DNA of 64,000 bases from Simplicispira lacusdiani (GCF_003604195.1 NZ_QXGR01000008.1:62001-126000), one strand, 5' to 3'. Counted from the stretch's first letter, positions 44,777-55,424 are shown. The notes: generated from the sequence alone by a model not told the origin. Made by a program: numbers and translations.

Positions 44777-45003
44777 GGCGAGCGGTGCAGGCGCGGCGCG
44801 GCCAGCAGGGCGCGCTCTTCCTCGACGAACGCAGCCAGTTGCCGCAGCGCCGGGGACGGCGGCAGTTGCGCCAGCAAGTCCTGCAACCGGACAATGTCGC
44901 CCACGGTGGGTGCCACCTTGATCTGCGCCTTGGCGGCGTCCACATTGCCCGCGCGGATCAGCGCGAACACCTTGCTGGCCCATTCGTTCTTCGACCGTGC
45001 CAT
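44773..45003 (-). CDS. Hypothetical protein upstream of moaE (76 aa)
   Basis: Unrecognised small soluble protein: MARSKNEWASKVFALIRAGN, then DAAKAQIKVAPTVGDIVRLQ and DLLAQLPPSPALRQLAAFVE, mostly helical. Its stop overlaps the moaE start by four bases, indicating translational coupling, but no molybdenum link is evident from its sequence. An open frame extends upstream; the ATG was chosen because the AAAGGA ribosome-binding site lies before it. Confidence 0.65.
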   Translation of the reverse strand: MARSKNEWASKVFALIRAGNVDAAKAQIKVAPTVGDIVRLQDLLAQLPPSPALRQLAAFVEEERALLAAPRLHRSP

Positions 45004-45080
45004 GAAATCCTTTCTCGTCCCACCCGGCCCGATTGCCGGTAGGATGCTTCGCACTTTAACGCCCCCAGCCCCTGCAAGCC

Positions 45081-45335
45081 ATGGCGACCCAGACCATCAC
45101 CACCGACGGCTACAAGCTGTTCCCATCCCCGCGCAACGAGCACCGCACGATTTTCGAGCACCAGCTGTTCGTGCCCCACCCCTATGCGTTGATCCACCTG
45201 CCCGATTACGGCCTGGCCGGCAAGGCCAGCCTGTTCGCCGCCTGCCGCCTCTCCGATATGAAGATGGGGCAGCTGGTGAGCTTCGAGCAAGAAGCGGACA
45301 TGGCGCGCTTCGAGCGCCAGTTCACGCCGGACTGA
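45081..45335 (+). CDS. Hypothetical protein (84 aa)
   Basis: No family recognised. Small soluble protein with a mixed alpha/beta pattern: TTDGYKLFPSPRNEHRTIFE, HQLFVPHPYALIHLPDYGLA and a C-terminal helix FEQEADMARFERQF. It is followed after 5 bases by another small gene on the same strand and is divergent from the moaE upstream gene. The coding call rests on codon pattern and tight gene spacing. Confidence 0.6.
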   Translation: MATQTITTDGYKLFPSPRNEHRTIFEHQLFVPHPYALIHLPDYGLAGKASLFAACRLSDMKMGQLVSFEQEADMARFERQFTPD

Positions 45336-45340
45336 TCGGC

Positions 45341-45661
45341 ATGCACGACGACGACAACCAGATCCTGGTCCCGCCCTCCTTCATCGCCGTCCACAGCGAC
45401 GCCCGGGGACGCCTGCGCGAGCGCGCCGACGTGGTGCGCCAGCGCTACGAGCTGTGCGAAGACCTGGCGTGCCACCTGGTGGAGCAGGCGCAGACGCTGT
45501 ACCACGTGCAGGCGCCGTCGGAGTCCGAGATCCTGCGGCGCATCCATGGCGGCCTGTGCTCGCAGGACGCGGGCGTCACCGCCGGCGAAGCCACCTGGGT
45601 GGTGGTGCGGCTGGCCGAGCTGCTGCAGTGGCCCTGCCCCCGGCTGGATGCGCCGGGCTGA
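45341..45661 (+). CDS. Conserved hypothetical protein (106 aa)
   Basis: A 106-residue soluble protein resembling a Comamonadaceae family often labelled, without good support, as ATPase with chaperone activity; no nucleotide-binding motif is visible. Segments: NQILVPPSFIAVHSDARGRL, RYELCEDLACHLVEQAQTLY, and ILRRIHGGLCSQDAGVTAGE followed by WVVVRLAELLQWPCPRL. The ATG was chosen 5 bases after the previous stop. Likely co-transcribed with the preceding small gene. Confidence 0.68.
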   Translation: MHDDDNQILVPPSFIAVHSDARGRLRERADVVRQRYELCEDLACHLVEQAQTLYHVQAPSESEILRRIHGGLCSQDAGVTAGEATWVVVRLAELLQWPCPRLDAPG

Positions 45662-45722
45662 GCATGCCGACTGGGCATAAGATGGCCGCACCTGTCTCCA
45701 TCGCCGCTCCAGGGGGTTCTTC

Positions 45723-47444
45723 ATGCCACGCTTTTCCATTCTTCTCGCCGGACTGCTGCTGAGTCTGCAGGCCCAGGCCGCGTCGTCCTCGTTCAGCAGC
45801 ACCACCAGCGAGCTGACCATCACCGAGATCGGCGTGGCGGGCCTGCCGGACCGCTACCGCGATGTGGTGCTGCGCATCCTGGGGCTGTCGGCGGTCTACG
45901 TGAACGACCCGCGCGCCACCACCTTCAGTTTCGATGCCGCCACGTCGGCACTGCACCTGCCCAGCCTCCTGATCGACGGACAGGCATTCAATGGCGTCCG
46001 GGTGGAAGGCACGCAGTTGGCCGTGGTGAGCGTGGGCTCCGCCGCGGAAGGGCTGGCCCAGGCCTTCCCCGGCGCCGCCGGCTTTGGTGCCCAGGCCACG
46101 GGCGGACGCGGGGGCCGCGTGATCACCGTGACCAACCTCAACGCCAACGGCCCGGGCTCGCTGCAGGCCGCGCTGGACGAGGAAGGGCCGCGCACCGTGG
46201 TGTTCGCGGTCAGCGGACTGATCGATGCCCCGGTCCACCTGACGCGCGGCGACGTCACCATCGCCGGCCACACATCGCCCGGCGGCATCACCGTGCGCCA
46301 GTTCCACACCACCGAGGAGCCTTACTGCGACCAGAACGTGGCCTGCGCCGCCGGCAGCCGCAAGGCCGACAACTGGATCATGCGCCATGTGCGCATCCGG
46401 CCCGACGGCCGGCACGACGATGGCCTGCGCCTGCGCTACACACGCCGCGCCATCGTGGACCAGGTGTCCATTGGCGGCGCCACCGACGAGGCCGTGGAAA
46501 TCTCCTACGCCCAAGACATCACGCTGCAGAACACCATCATCGCCGAGACCGTGGGCGACCATGCCGACCGTGGCGGCGTGCTCGTGAACTACAGCAACCC
46601 CGCCCAGGGCTATGAGCTGACGCGCCTGGCTCTGCACCACAACGTGTTCAACCGCATCCTCGGGCGCTACCCCGAGCTCTCGCGCGAGAGCGCCGCGGCC
46701 GCCGGGTCGGTGATGGACATCGAGCTGTCCAACAACCTGTACTGGGACATGGGCTACTTCATCGATGTCAACAACACCACGGTCTCGGGCTCCGATGCCG
46801 GCCAGCCCATCTACTACCGCATGAACCTCGCCGCCAACCAGGCCTTTGCGCGCGACGCCACGCAACCCGAGCCTTCACGCTTCGGCCTGATCCACATGGC
46901 AACGCCGCAGGGTGCGCAGCCACGCACCGCCACCTGGTTCGCGGGCAACCGTTTCAACCTGTTCCCACAGCGCGGCGACTACGAGTTGATGTACTGCTGC
47001 AACGACTATCCCGAGCAGCATCCATCAGCCGCGCTGCCCAGCTTTGGCGTGGCACAACGGCACGGCTTCCCTTTCATCGGCTACGACAGCGCCTCCAACC
47101 TGGCATCGCTGGCGGTCTTCAGGGCGGGGGCTTTCCCCCGCGACCCGATGGACCGCCGGCTCATGGATGCAGTGGCGCGCGGTCAGATCACGCCGCTGCC
47201 ACGCCACATCAATCCGGCGGGCGATGGCAGCGCCCTGCCCTTCGCCATGGCCCCGGCAGCTCCGGCCGATACCGATGGCGACGGCATGCCCGATGCCTGG
47301 GAAGCCGCGCACGGCCTGAACCCGCTGGCCCAGGACCACAACGGAACGCAGCTTTCCATGCCCATGGTCGGCGTGCCCGGATACACCAACCTGGAGGTGT
47401 ACCTGCACGAACTGTCGGAGCAGCGCATCCGCGAAGGGCGCTGA
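45723..47444 (+). CDS. Secreted pectate-lyase-like parallel beta-helix protein
   Basis: 573 residues. Signal peptide MPRFSILLAGLLLSLQAQAA; a ~90-residue N-terminal domain; then a right-handed beta-helix (about 115-440) of polysaccharide lyase family 1 type: FPGAAGFGAQATGGRGGRVI, VTNLNANGPGSLQAAL, VFAVSGLI, DQVSIGGATDEAVEIS and HHNVFNRILGRYPEL. In characterised PL1 enzymes a DHCS-type motif and a catalytic Arg occur; here DH is DQ, so activity on pectate is uncertain. The C-terminus has a calcium-binding DTDGDGMPDAWEAAHGLNP repeat. Likely exported; monocistronic, convergent with a chemoreceptor gene. Confidence 0.82.
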   Translation: MPRFSILLAGLLLSLQAQAASSSFSSTTSELTITEIGVAGLPDRYRDVVLRILGLSAVYVNDPRATTFSFDAATSALHLPSLLIDGQAFNGVRVEGTQLAVVSVGSAAEGLAQAFPGAAGFGAQATGGRGGRVITVTNLNANGPGSLQAALDEEGPRTVVFAVSGLIDAPVHLTRGDVTIAGHTSPGGITVRQFHTTEEPYCDQNVACAAGSRKADNWIMRHVRIRPDGRHDDGLRLRYTRRAIVDQVSIGGATDEAVEISYAQDITLQNTIIAETVGDHADRGGVLVNYSNPAQGYELTRLALHHNVFNRILGRYPELSRESAAAAGSVMDIELSNNLYWDMGYFIDVNNTTVSGSDAGQPIYYRMNLAANQAFARDATQPEPSRFGLIHMATPQGAQPRTATWFAGNRFNLFPQRGDYELMYCCNDYPEQHPSAALPSFGVAQRHGFPFIGYDSASNLASLAVFRAGAFPRDPMDRRLMDAVARGQITPLPRHINPAGDGSALPFAMAPAAPADTDGDGMPDAWEAAHGLNPLAQDHNGTQLSMPMVGVPGYTNLEVYLHELSEQRIREGR

Positions 47445-47456
47445 CCAGGATGGCGC

Positions 47457-48980
47457 TCATGCCTGCAGCCGAAAGCCCCCCTTGGGCTTGAAGACGCCGC
47501 AGCCCATCACGCGGTCCGTGCCCAGCGGAAGGATGAAGGAGGTTTTTTCATCCACCACCCCGGTGACCGGGTTCACCACCTCGTAATCCACCCAGTCACC
47601 GCCCCGCTGAGCCGCCGCGAAAAACTCGCGCAAGACCAGGGGGCCATCCAGGCCCGGAACATCGTGCACGGTTTTCCCCACCCTCTCGGGCGTGGAACCG
47701 AACACCTGGTAGACGCCCTGCCGGTCGAACACGAAGATGTACTGGTCGCGGTCGCGGAACGGCCCGGCGGGGTCGTGGAACGCCTGCGCGGCCGCCGCCA
47801 GCCCCCGCTGTTCCACCAGTCGCATGGCGCGGCAGACCAGCGCATAGGCCTCGTCGGCGGTGCCCCGGCGCAGGCGGATGGCGGCCACCGAGGCGCTGAG
47901 GCTGGAGGACCGGTCCCGCAGCCCCATCGTGGAATGCAGGGCCTCTTCGACCATGCTGCCGTTGCGCTGCGTGATCTGGTCAAGCTCCCGCACGGCCTGC
48001 GCCACCTCGCCCAGGGTCATGCTCTGCTCGTCGCTGGCCGTGGCGATGGCGGCCAGGCCGTCGGCCACCTCGCGCACGCCCTGGACCACCGTGCGCAGGC
48101 GTTCCTTGACGCCATCCGTGCGCGCCACGCCCGTGTCCACCTGGCGGCCGGCGTGCTCGATCAGGGTGCGGATCTCGCCCGCCGACGTGGCGCAGCGCTG
48201 CGCCAGCGTGCGCACCTCGTTGGCCACGACAGCGAAGCCCCGCCCGCTCTCGCCCGCCCGTGCCGCCTCCACGGCGGCATTGAGGGCGAGGATGTTCGTC
48301 TGGAAGGCGATGCCGTCGATCACGCCAACAATCTCGCCCATGCGCCGCGAGCCCGCCGCGATGTCGCCGATGGCCCCCACGGCGGCCTCCATGGCCGCGG
48401 CGCCCGCATCCGCCTCGGCGCGCACGCGGCGCGTGAGCGCGTCCACCGCCTTGGCACGCTGCGCCGTGGCCTGCACCGATTCGCTGAGCGCGCCGATGCT
48501 GGCGCTGCCCTGCTCCAGGCTGGCGGCCTGGGCCTCGGTGCGCTGCGCCAGGTCCTGCATGCTCGCCGTCAGGGAGTTGCCGGCCTGGGCCACGTGCACG
48601 GCCTGGTTGCGCACCGTGCCCACCAGGCCCGAGAAGTTCTCGTTCATGGACTCCAGGTACTGCCCCGCCTGCGCCAGTTCACCCCGGCCGGGCACCACCA
48701 CGGCCTGGGACAGGTCGCCCCGTGCGTTGTTGCGGGCGATGCGGGCCAGCGCCCCGGCCTGCAGCAGCAGTTCGCGGGCGAATCCGGCGAACAGGTACAG
48801 CAGCGCGCACCACAGTGCGCCGCCCAGCCCCAGCCACGGCTGCGCGCCGCCCCAGGCGGCCGCGATGGCCAGGGGGCCCGGCGCCAGCATCAGGCCCGCC
48901 AGCAGGGCCAGCCGGACGCGCAGGCCCAGGGGACGCAGCAGCCAGGCTGCGGGGAAGAAAGCTAGATCGAGGATTCGCAT
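47457..48980 (-). CDS. Methyl-accepting chemotaxis protein with C-terminal cache-like domain
   Basis: 507 residues with unusual order. Two N-terminal membrane helices (about residues 5-45 and 45-70) are separated by only a short loop, so there is no periplasmic sensor. The cytoplasmic signalling domain (about 100-380) has the hairpin tip [20 protein letters not shown] and [20 protein letters not shown]. After it comes a small cache-like sensor (about 395-500): [27 protein letters not shown], and [20 protein letters not shown]. Sensing is therefore probably cytosolic. No C-terminal methyl-esterase pentapeptide is present. The start is at MRILDLAFF. Confidence 0.85.
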   Translation of the reverse strand: MRILDLAFFPAAWLLRPLGLRVRLALLAGLMLAPGPLAIAAAWGGAQPWLGLGGALWCALLYLFAGFARELLLQAGALARIARNNARGDLSQAVVVPGRGELAQAGQYLESMNENFSGLVGTVRNQAVHVAQAGNSLTASMQDLAQRTEAQAASLEQGSASIGALSESVQATAQRAKAVDALTRRVRAEADAGAAAMEAAVGAIGDIAAGSRRMGEIVGVIDGIAFQTNILALNAAVEAARAGESGRGFAVVANEVRTLAQRCATSAGEIRTLIEHAGRQVDTGVARTDGVKERLRTVVQGVREVADGLAAIATASDEQSMTLGEVAQAVRELDQITQRNGSMVEEALHSTMGLRDRSSSLSASVAAIRLRRGTADEAYALVCRAMRLVEQRGLAAAAQAFHDPAGPFRDRDQYIFVFDRQGVYQVFGSTPERVGKTVHDVPGLDGPLVLREFFAAAQRGGDWVDYEVVNPVTGVVDEKTSFILPLGTDRVMGCGVFKPKGGFRLQA

Positions 48981-49242
48981 GGGCCGCCTGCACCAGGTTG
49001 ATGGCGGGCTGGCTCCCGCGCGCACTGCATCACGCAGCCACGGCGGCAGCCATGCCAGACCTGTCACGAGGGCGCGGACCGTGGAGCGTGTTCCAGGACC
49101 CGCGAACAGGCCCTGGGGCGCAAGCCTAATGGACGGCTCCGCGAATGGGAACCACGGCCCGAGGATGTTTTTTCAAGCGGGCGCGGAAGAATCGTCAGCG
49201 CGGGGTTTTCCCCAACCCGCAGCAGCCCGTGCTACGGTAAGG

Positions 49243-49500
49243 CTACCCGCCCGTGACCGGCGGGAAGAACGCCACCTCCGCCCCGTCGGCCAGGGCGGCG
49301 GATTCGTCGCTGAGCACCTGGTTCAACGCCATGCGCACGGCCCGGCCATGCGCCAGGCTGGTGGCATACGCCCCCCCGCGCGCGATGAGCTCGTCGCGCA
49401 ACGCGCCCAGCGTTGCGGCAGCGGTGTCCACGGCCTCGCTGCCCTGCCCCACGGCCTCGCGGATGGAGGCGAAATAGCGCACGGTGATCTTCATGTTCAC
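49243..49500 (-). CDS. moaD: Molybdopterin synthase sulfur carrier subunit MoaD
   Basis: Ubiquitin-like 85-residue carrier; its C-terminal Gly-Gly is adenylated and thiocarboxylated before donating sulfur in molybdopterin synthesis. ITVRYFASIREAVG at the start and FFPPVTGG at the end are diagnostic. A GTG start was chosen because it overlaps the moeA stop in GTGA, implying translational coupling; an ATG two codons later is possible. Third gene of mobB-moeA-moaD. Its partner moaE lies 4.5 kb further along. Confidence 0.93.
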   Translation of the reverse strand: MNMKITVRYFASIREAVGQGSEAVDTAAATLGALRDELIARGGAYATSLAHGRAVRMALNQVLSDESAALADGAEVAFFPPVTGG

Positions 49501-50714
49501 ATGAGCTCCGAGAAGGCGATGAAGCGCACGGTGTCGCCGTGCGCAATGGTCTGGCCGGCCGGGTGGTCCACCAGGCCGTCGCCCCAGACGGCGGAGGTGA
49601 GCACGCCCGAGCCCTGGTGCGGGTACAGGTCCAGCCCGCCCGCCGCGTTGCGGCGCACGCGCAGGAATTCACGGCGTTTTTCGGGCTTGGGCCAGTTGAA
49701 ATGGGCGCTGGCAGCTACGGTTTCAGGAGCAACATCCTGCACCCCTTGCAGGCGCAGCAGGAAGGGCCGCACCAGCACCAGGAAGGTGATGAGGCTGGAC
49801 ACCGGGTTGCCCGGCAGGCCGATGAAGTGCGCGCCACCCACCTTGCCGCAGGCAAACGGCTTGCCGGGCTTGATGCCGATCTGCCACAGGTCGAGGTGGC
49901 CCAGCTGCTGAACGGCAGGCTTGACGTGGTCTTCCTCGCCCACGGACACGCCGCCGCTGGTCAGCACCACGTCGTGGTCAGTGCTGGCGCCGCGCAGGGC
50001 CTCGGTGGTGGCTTCGCGCTGGTCGGGCAGGTTGCCGCAATCGGTGACCTCGCAGCCCAGGCGCCGCAGCAGGGCACGCAGGAAGAAGCGATTGCTGTTG
50101 TAGATGGCGCCGGGCGGCAACTGTTCAGGTGCCACTTCGCCGGGCATGACCAGCTCGTCGCCCGTGGAAAACAGCGCCACGCGCGGGCGGCGCGCCACGG
50201 GGAGGCGCGCCAGGCCGATGCTGGCGGCCAGGCCGAGCGCGGCGGGGGCCAGGCGCGTGCCGGCGCGCAGCACCACGGCGCCCCGGGCGATGTCCTCGCC
50301 CGCACGGCGGATGTTCTGGCCGCTGCGCGGCAGGGTCTGCACGCGCACCGTGCCATCGTCCTGCGCCAGGCAGTCCTCCTGCATGACCACGGCGTCGGCG
50401 CCGGGCGGCACGGGCGCGCCGGTGAAGATGCGCGCGGCCGTGCCGGCCTGCAGGGGCGCGCCCGTGCCTCCGGCGGCGATGCGCTGCGAGACCGGCAGCA
50501 GCGCGCCGGGGGCGGCCACGTCGGCGTAGCGCAGGGCGTAGCCGTCCATGGCGCTGTTGTCGAAGGCGGGCACCTGCAGGGCCGAGACGAGGTCCTGCGC
50601 GAGCACGCGGCCGTCAGCCTCGAAGGTGGCCACGTCTTCGCGCGCCAGCGGGGCGGCCTGGGCCAGCAGCGCGGCCAGTGCGTCGTCGAGCGCCATCAGC
50701 GGCGGGCGGCTCAT
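49497..50714 (-). CDS. moeA: Molybdopterin molybdenumtransferase MoeA
   Basis: Inserts molybdate into adenylylated molybdopterin. 405 residues with the four-domain MoeA layout: VPAFDNSAMDGYALRYAD (about 47-64), RIFTGAPVPPGADAVVMQED (about 96-115), SGGVSVGEEDHVKPAV (about 245-260) with the catalytic Asp, GIKPGKPFACG, and LPGNPVSSLITF. The start ATG overlaps the mobB stop (ATGA); the stop overlaps moaD (GTGA). Confidence 0.94.
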   Translation of the reverse strand: MSRPPLMALDDALAALLAQAAPLAREDVATFEADGRVLAQDLVSALQVPAFDNSAMDGYALRYADVAAPGALLPVSQRIAAGGTGAPLQAGTAARIFTGAPVPPGADAVVMQEDCLAQDDGTVRVQTLPRSGQNIRRAGEDIARGAVVLRAGTRLAPAALGLAASIGLARLPVARRPRVALFSTGDELVMPGEVAPEQLPPGAIYNSNRFFLRALLRRLGCEVTDCGNLPDQREATTEALRGASTDHDVVLTSGGVSVGEEDHVKPAVQQLGHLDLWQIGIKPGKPFACGKVGGAHFIGLPGNPVSSLITFLVLVRPFLLRLQGVQDVAPETVAASAHFNWPKPEKRREFLRVRRNAAGGLDLYPHQGSGVLTSAVWGDGLVDHPAGQTIAHGDTVRFIAFSELM

Positions 50715-51265
50715 GGCGCGGCTCCGTGCAGATCCCAGTCGTATTCGAAGCGCTCGCCTTGCGCAAGCAGCCACTGCGCCACCTGGGCGGGCTGGTTCAG
50801 GTCAAGCACGGGCAGGCCCGTGGGCACGGGCAGGCCGTCCGGCGTGTCGGTGGCCACGGCGGCGACGAAATCGTCCTCGGGGTAACGCACCGGGCGATCG
50901 GGCTGGCCCGGCGCAGGCGCGCGCCAGACCTCGATCTTGAGCAGGTCGCTTTCCTTGAAGCCTTCCACCAGCACCCAGTCCACGCCGCCGTACAGCTCGG
51001 CCAGCATCTGGTGCACGGTGAGCTGCGCGGGCTGCTCGAACTCGCGCACCAGGGCCAGGCGCCGGTCGGAGGCGATCACCACCTCGAAGGCGCCGGCCTC
51101 GCGGTGGCGGTGCGAGTCCTTGCCGGGGTGGTCGATGTCGAAGCGGTGGTGGGCGTGCTTGACCACCGACACCCGCAAGCCCTGCTGGCGCAGCAGGGGG
51201 ATGACCTGCTCGATCAGCGTCGTCTTGCCGGAGTTGGAATACCCGGCAAAGCATGCAACCTTCAT
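50711..51265 (-). CDS. mobB: Molybdopterin-guanine dinucleotide biosynthesis adaptor MobB
   Basis: A 184-residue GTP-binding adaptor that assists formation of the guanine dinucleotide form of molybdenum cofactor. P-loop ACFAGYSNSGKTTLIEQVIP (residues 4-23), VKHAHHRFDIDHPGKDSHRH with switch-type residues, and LVEGFKESDLLKIEVWR. The start MKVACFAG has AAGGA seven bases upstream. First gene of the mobB-moeA-moaD operon; a short dispersed repeat lies between it and the thrC stop. Confidence 0.92.
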   Translation of the reverse strand: MKVACFAGYSNSGKTTLIEQVIPLLRQQGLRVSVVKHAHHRFDIDHPGKDSHRHREAGAFEVVIASDRRLALVREFEQPAQLTVHQMLAELYGGVDWVLVEGFKESDLLKIEVWRAPAPGQPDRPVRYPEDDFVAAVATDTPDGLPVPTGLPVLDLNQPAQVAQWLLAQGERFEYDWDLHGAAP

Positions 51266-51280
51266 CCGTCGGTCCTTCAA

Positions 51281-51335
51281 TTGCTATTATTTCAATAGCT
51301 TATAGCGCTTATTGGGCGGACTTTAGAGCCGTTTT
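51281..51335. repeat. Short AT-rich dispersed repeat, copy 7
   Basis: TTGCTATTATTTCAATAGCT, TATAGCGCTTATTGG and a T-rich end. It lies between the thrC stop and the mobB start (both minus), so it sits where a thrC terminator or mobB leader would be. Confidence 0.6.
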
Positions 51336-52766
51336 TTATGCGCAATGCCGTTCGATATAGGCCTGGACCTGCCGCACGTCGGCGGGCATGACCTGCACGC
51401 GCTTGGGCAGGTCTTCGATCCCGGCGAACTTGGCCGGGCGCTCGGGCGCGTGGCCCAGGGCCTCTTGAATGGTCTCGGCGAACTTGATGGGCAGGGCCGT
51501 CTCCAGCACGATCATGGGCACGCCGGCATCGCCCCGGTGCTCGCGCGCCACCTTCACGCCGTCGGCGGTGTGGGTGTCGATGGTGACGCCGTGGCGCTGG
51601 TAGTTGTCCTTGATGGTGGCCAGGCGGTCGGCGTGCGTGCTCTTGCCGCTCTCGAAGCCGTACTTGGCGGCCGCATCGGCGAAGCGCGGGTCCTGGCTCA
51701 GGTCGAACCGGCCTTGCGTGGACAGCGCGTCACCGAACAGCGCCTTGGTCTTGGCGGCGTCGCGGCCCAGCAGGTCGAACACGAAGCGCTCGAAGTTGCT
51801 GGCCTTGCTGATGTCCATGGAGGGGCTGGAGGTCTCGTGCGTGTCGGCGCTGCCGCGCACGCGGTACACGCCGGTACGGAAGAATTCGTCGAGCACGTCG
51901 TTCTCGTTGGTGGCCACCACCAGCTTGTCGATCGGCAGGCCCATCATGCGCGCCACATGGCCCGCGCAGATGTTGCCGAAGTTGCCGCTGGGCACGGTGA
52001 AGCTGACCTTCTGGTCGTTCGTTTCCGTGGCCTGCACGTAGCCGGCGAAGTAGTACACCACCTGCGCCAGCAGGCGCGCCCAGTTGATGGAGTTGACGGT
52101 GCCGATCTTGTACTTGCGCTTGAACTCCAAGTCGTTGGACACGGCCTTGACGATGTCCTGGCAGTCGTCGAACACGCCCTCGATGGCGATGTTGTGGATG
52201 TTCTCGTCCTGCAGCGAGAACATCTGCGCCTGCTGGAACGCGCTCATGCGGCCGTGCGGGCTGGTCATGAAGACGCGCACGCCCTCTTTGCCACGCATGG
52301 CGTATTCGGCCGCGCTGCCGGTGTCGCCGCTGGTGGCGCCCAGGATGTTGAGCTGCTCGCCCCGGCGCTTCAGTTCGTATTCGAACAGGTTGCCCAGCAA
52401 CTGCATGGCCATGTCCTTGAAGGCCAGCGTGGGGCCGTTGGACAGGGCTTCGAGCCACAGGCCGTCTTCCAGGTGGCGCAGCGGCACGATCTCGCCGGTG
52501 CCGAACACCTCGGCCGTGTACGTCTTTTCGCACAGCGCCTTCAGGTCGGCGGCGGGAATGTCGTCGATGTAGAGCGACAGGATCTGGAATGCCAGCTCGG
52601 CGTAGCCCTGCTCGTGGTAGGCCTTGCGCAACTGGGTCAGCTGGGCATCGTCAATCCGCGGGTAGTGCTCGGGCAGGTACAGCCCGCCGTCGGGCGCCAG
52701 GCCTTCGAGCAGGATGTCGCAGAAATGCTTGCGGTCCGGGTGACCGCGCGTGGAGAGGTACAGCAT
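51336..52766 (-). CDS. thrC: Threonine synthase
   Basis: PLP enzyme converting O-phosphohomoserine to threonine. 476 residues, matching the long form found in proteobacteria and fungi. YLSTRGHPDRKHFCDILLEG at the N-terminus, the PLP lysine in GPTLAFKDMAMQLLGNLFEY (about residue 111), ATSGDTGSAAEYAMRG (about 141-156) for phosphate binding, and VPSGNFGNICAGH. It follows hom by 22 bases on the same strand, forming a hom-thrC unit. Confidence 0.96.
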   Translation of the reverse strand: MLYLSTRGHPDRKHFCDILLEGLAPDGGLYLPEHYPRIDDAQLTQLRKAYHEQGYAELAFQILSLYIDDIPAADLKALCEKTYTAEVFGTGEIVPLRHLEDGLWLEALSNGPTLAFKDMAMQLLGNLFEYELKRRGEQLNILGATSGDTGSAAEYAMRGKEGVRVFMTSPHGRMSAFQQAQMFSLQDENIHNIAIEGVFDDCQDIVKAVSNDLEFKRKYKIGTVNSINWARLLAQVVYYFAGYVQATETNDQKVSFTVPSGNFGNICAGHVARMMGLPIDKLVVATNENDVLDEFFRTGVYRVRGSADTHETSSPSMDISKASNFERFVFDLLGRDAAKTKALFGDALSTQGRFDLSQDPRFADAAAKYGFESGKSTHADRLATIKDNYQRHGVTIDTHTADGVKVAREHRGDAGVPMIVLETALPIKFAETIQEALGHAPERPAKFAGIEDLPKRVQVMPADVRQVQAYIERHCA

Positions 52767-52788
52767 GGCGTTCGTCCTGCTCGGGCGT

Positions 52789-54123
<1,335 letters not shown>

Positions 54124-54139
54124 CAGAAAACTCTCAGTA

Positions 54140-54192
54140 AAAAATGCCTTAAACGCCCGTCCATCAAGCGCCTGCAGCTACAAAAACAATAG
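54140..54192. repeat. Short AT-rich dispersed repeat, copy 8
   Basis: AAAATGCCTTAAACGCCCGT, CCATCAAGCGCCTGCAGCTA and CAAAAACAATAG. It occupies nearly the whole alaA-hom gap, 17 bases before the hom ATG, so it is part of the hom leader. Confidence 0.55.
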
Positions 54193-54194
54193 TC

Positions 54195-55424
54195 TCAAAC
54201 TTTCGCGTGGCGCTGCCGGTACTGGGCCAGGAAGGCCGCCAGCCGGCCGATGGCCTCGCGCAGGTCGTCCTCGTGCGGCAGGAAGACGATGCGGAAATGC
54301 TGGTTGTCGGGGTAGTTGAAGCCCGATCCCTGCACCAGCATCACGCGCGTGGCGCGCAGCACCTCCATGAAGAACTGGCGGTCGTCCTCGATGGGGTACA
54401 TCTCTGGATCGAGGCGCGGGAACATGTACAGCGCGGCCTGGGGCTTGACGCAGGTGACGCCGGGGATCTTCGTGATCAGCTCGTAGGCCAGGTCGCGCTG
54501 GCGGCGCAGGCGGCCGCCTTCCTTGATGAGGTCGTTGATGCTCTGGTAGCCGCCCAGCGCCGTCTGGATGGCCCACTGCCCCGGCACGTTGGAGCCGAGC
54601 TTGAGGTTGGCCAGCATGTTCAGCCCCTCGATGTAGTCGCGCGCGGCCCGCTTGTCGCCCGAGACCACCATCCAGCCCGCGCGGAAGCCGCAGGAGCGGT
54701 AGGCCTTGGAGAGCGAGTTGAAGGTCAGCGTGAGCACGTCGGTGGACAGGCTGGCCATGGCCGTGTGCCTTGCGCCCTCGTACAGCACCTTGTCATACAC
54801 CTCGTCCACCAGCAGCACCAGGTCGTGCTCGCGCGCCAGTTGCACGATGCCGCGCAGCAGCGCGTCGGAATACAGCGCGCCCGTGGGGTTGTTGGGGTTG
54901 ATGACCACGATGCCGCGCGTGCGCGGCGTGATCTTGGAGCGCATGTCCTCCAGGCTGGGCATCCAGCCGTTGGACTCGTCGCACACGTAGTGCACCGGCA
55001 CGCCGCCCGAGAGGCTGGTGGCCGCCGTCCACAGCGGGTAATCGGGCGCTGGCAGCAGCAGTTCGTCGCCGTCGTTGAGCAGCGCGTTCGTCGCCATGAC
55101 GATCAGTTCGCTGGCGCCGTTGCCCAGGTAGATGTCGTCGAGCGTCACGCCCGCGATGCCCTGCTGCTGCGTGTAGTGCATGACGGCCTTGCGCGCCGCG
55201 AAGATGCCCTTGCTGTCGGAGTAGCCGGCCGATTCGGGCAGATTGCGCGCCATGTCCTGCACCACTTCTTCCGGTGGATCGAAGCCGAACGGCGCCATGT
55301 TGCCGATGTTGAGCTTGATGATCTTCTGGCCCTCGTCCTCCATTTGCCGAGCGGCATCCACGATGGGGCCGCGAACATCGTAGAGAACGTTGTTGAGCTT
55401 GGTGGACTTGAGGATGGTTTTCAT
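54195..55424 (-). CDS. alaA: Alanine transaminase AlaA
   Basis: 409 residues (E. coli AlaA 405), PLP-dependent transfer of an amino group to pyruvate from glutamate. MKTILKSTKLNNVLYDVRGP start; KLNIGNMAPFGFDPPEEV (about 36-53); VINPNNPTGALYS (about 171-183); the PLP lysine in TFNSLSKAYRSCGFRAGWMV (about residue 239); and LVQGSGFNYPDNQHFRIVFL near the C-terminus. It heads the hom-thrC group on the same strand, consistent with amino-acid synthesis. An open frame upstream is GC-driven. Confidence 0.93.
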   Translation of the reverse strand: MKTILKSTKLNNVLYDVRGPIVDAARQMEDEGQKIIKLNIGNMAPFGFDPPEEVVQDMARNLPESAGYSDSKGIFAARKAVMHYTQQQGIAGVTLDDIYLGNGASELIVMATNALLNDGDELLLPAPDYPLWTAATSLSGGVPVHYVCDESNGWMPSLEDMRSKITPRTRGIVVINPNNPTGALYSDALLRGIVQLAREHDLVLLVDEVYDKVLYEGARHTAMASLSTDVLTLTFNSLSKAYRSCGFRAGWMVVSGDKRAARDYIEGLNMLANLKLGSNVPGQWAIQTALGGYQSINDLIKEGGRLRRQRDLAYELITKIPGVTCVKPQAALYMFPRLDPEMYPIEDDRQFFMEVLRATRVMLVQGSGFNYPDNQHFRIVFLPHEDDLREAIGRLAAFLAQYRQRHAKV

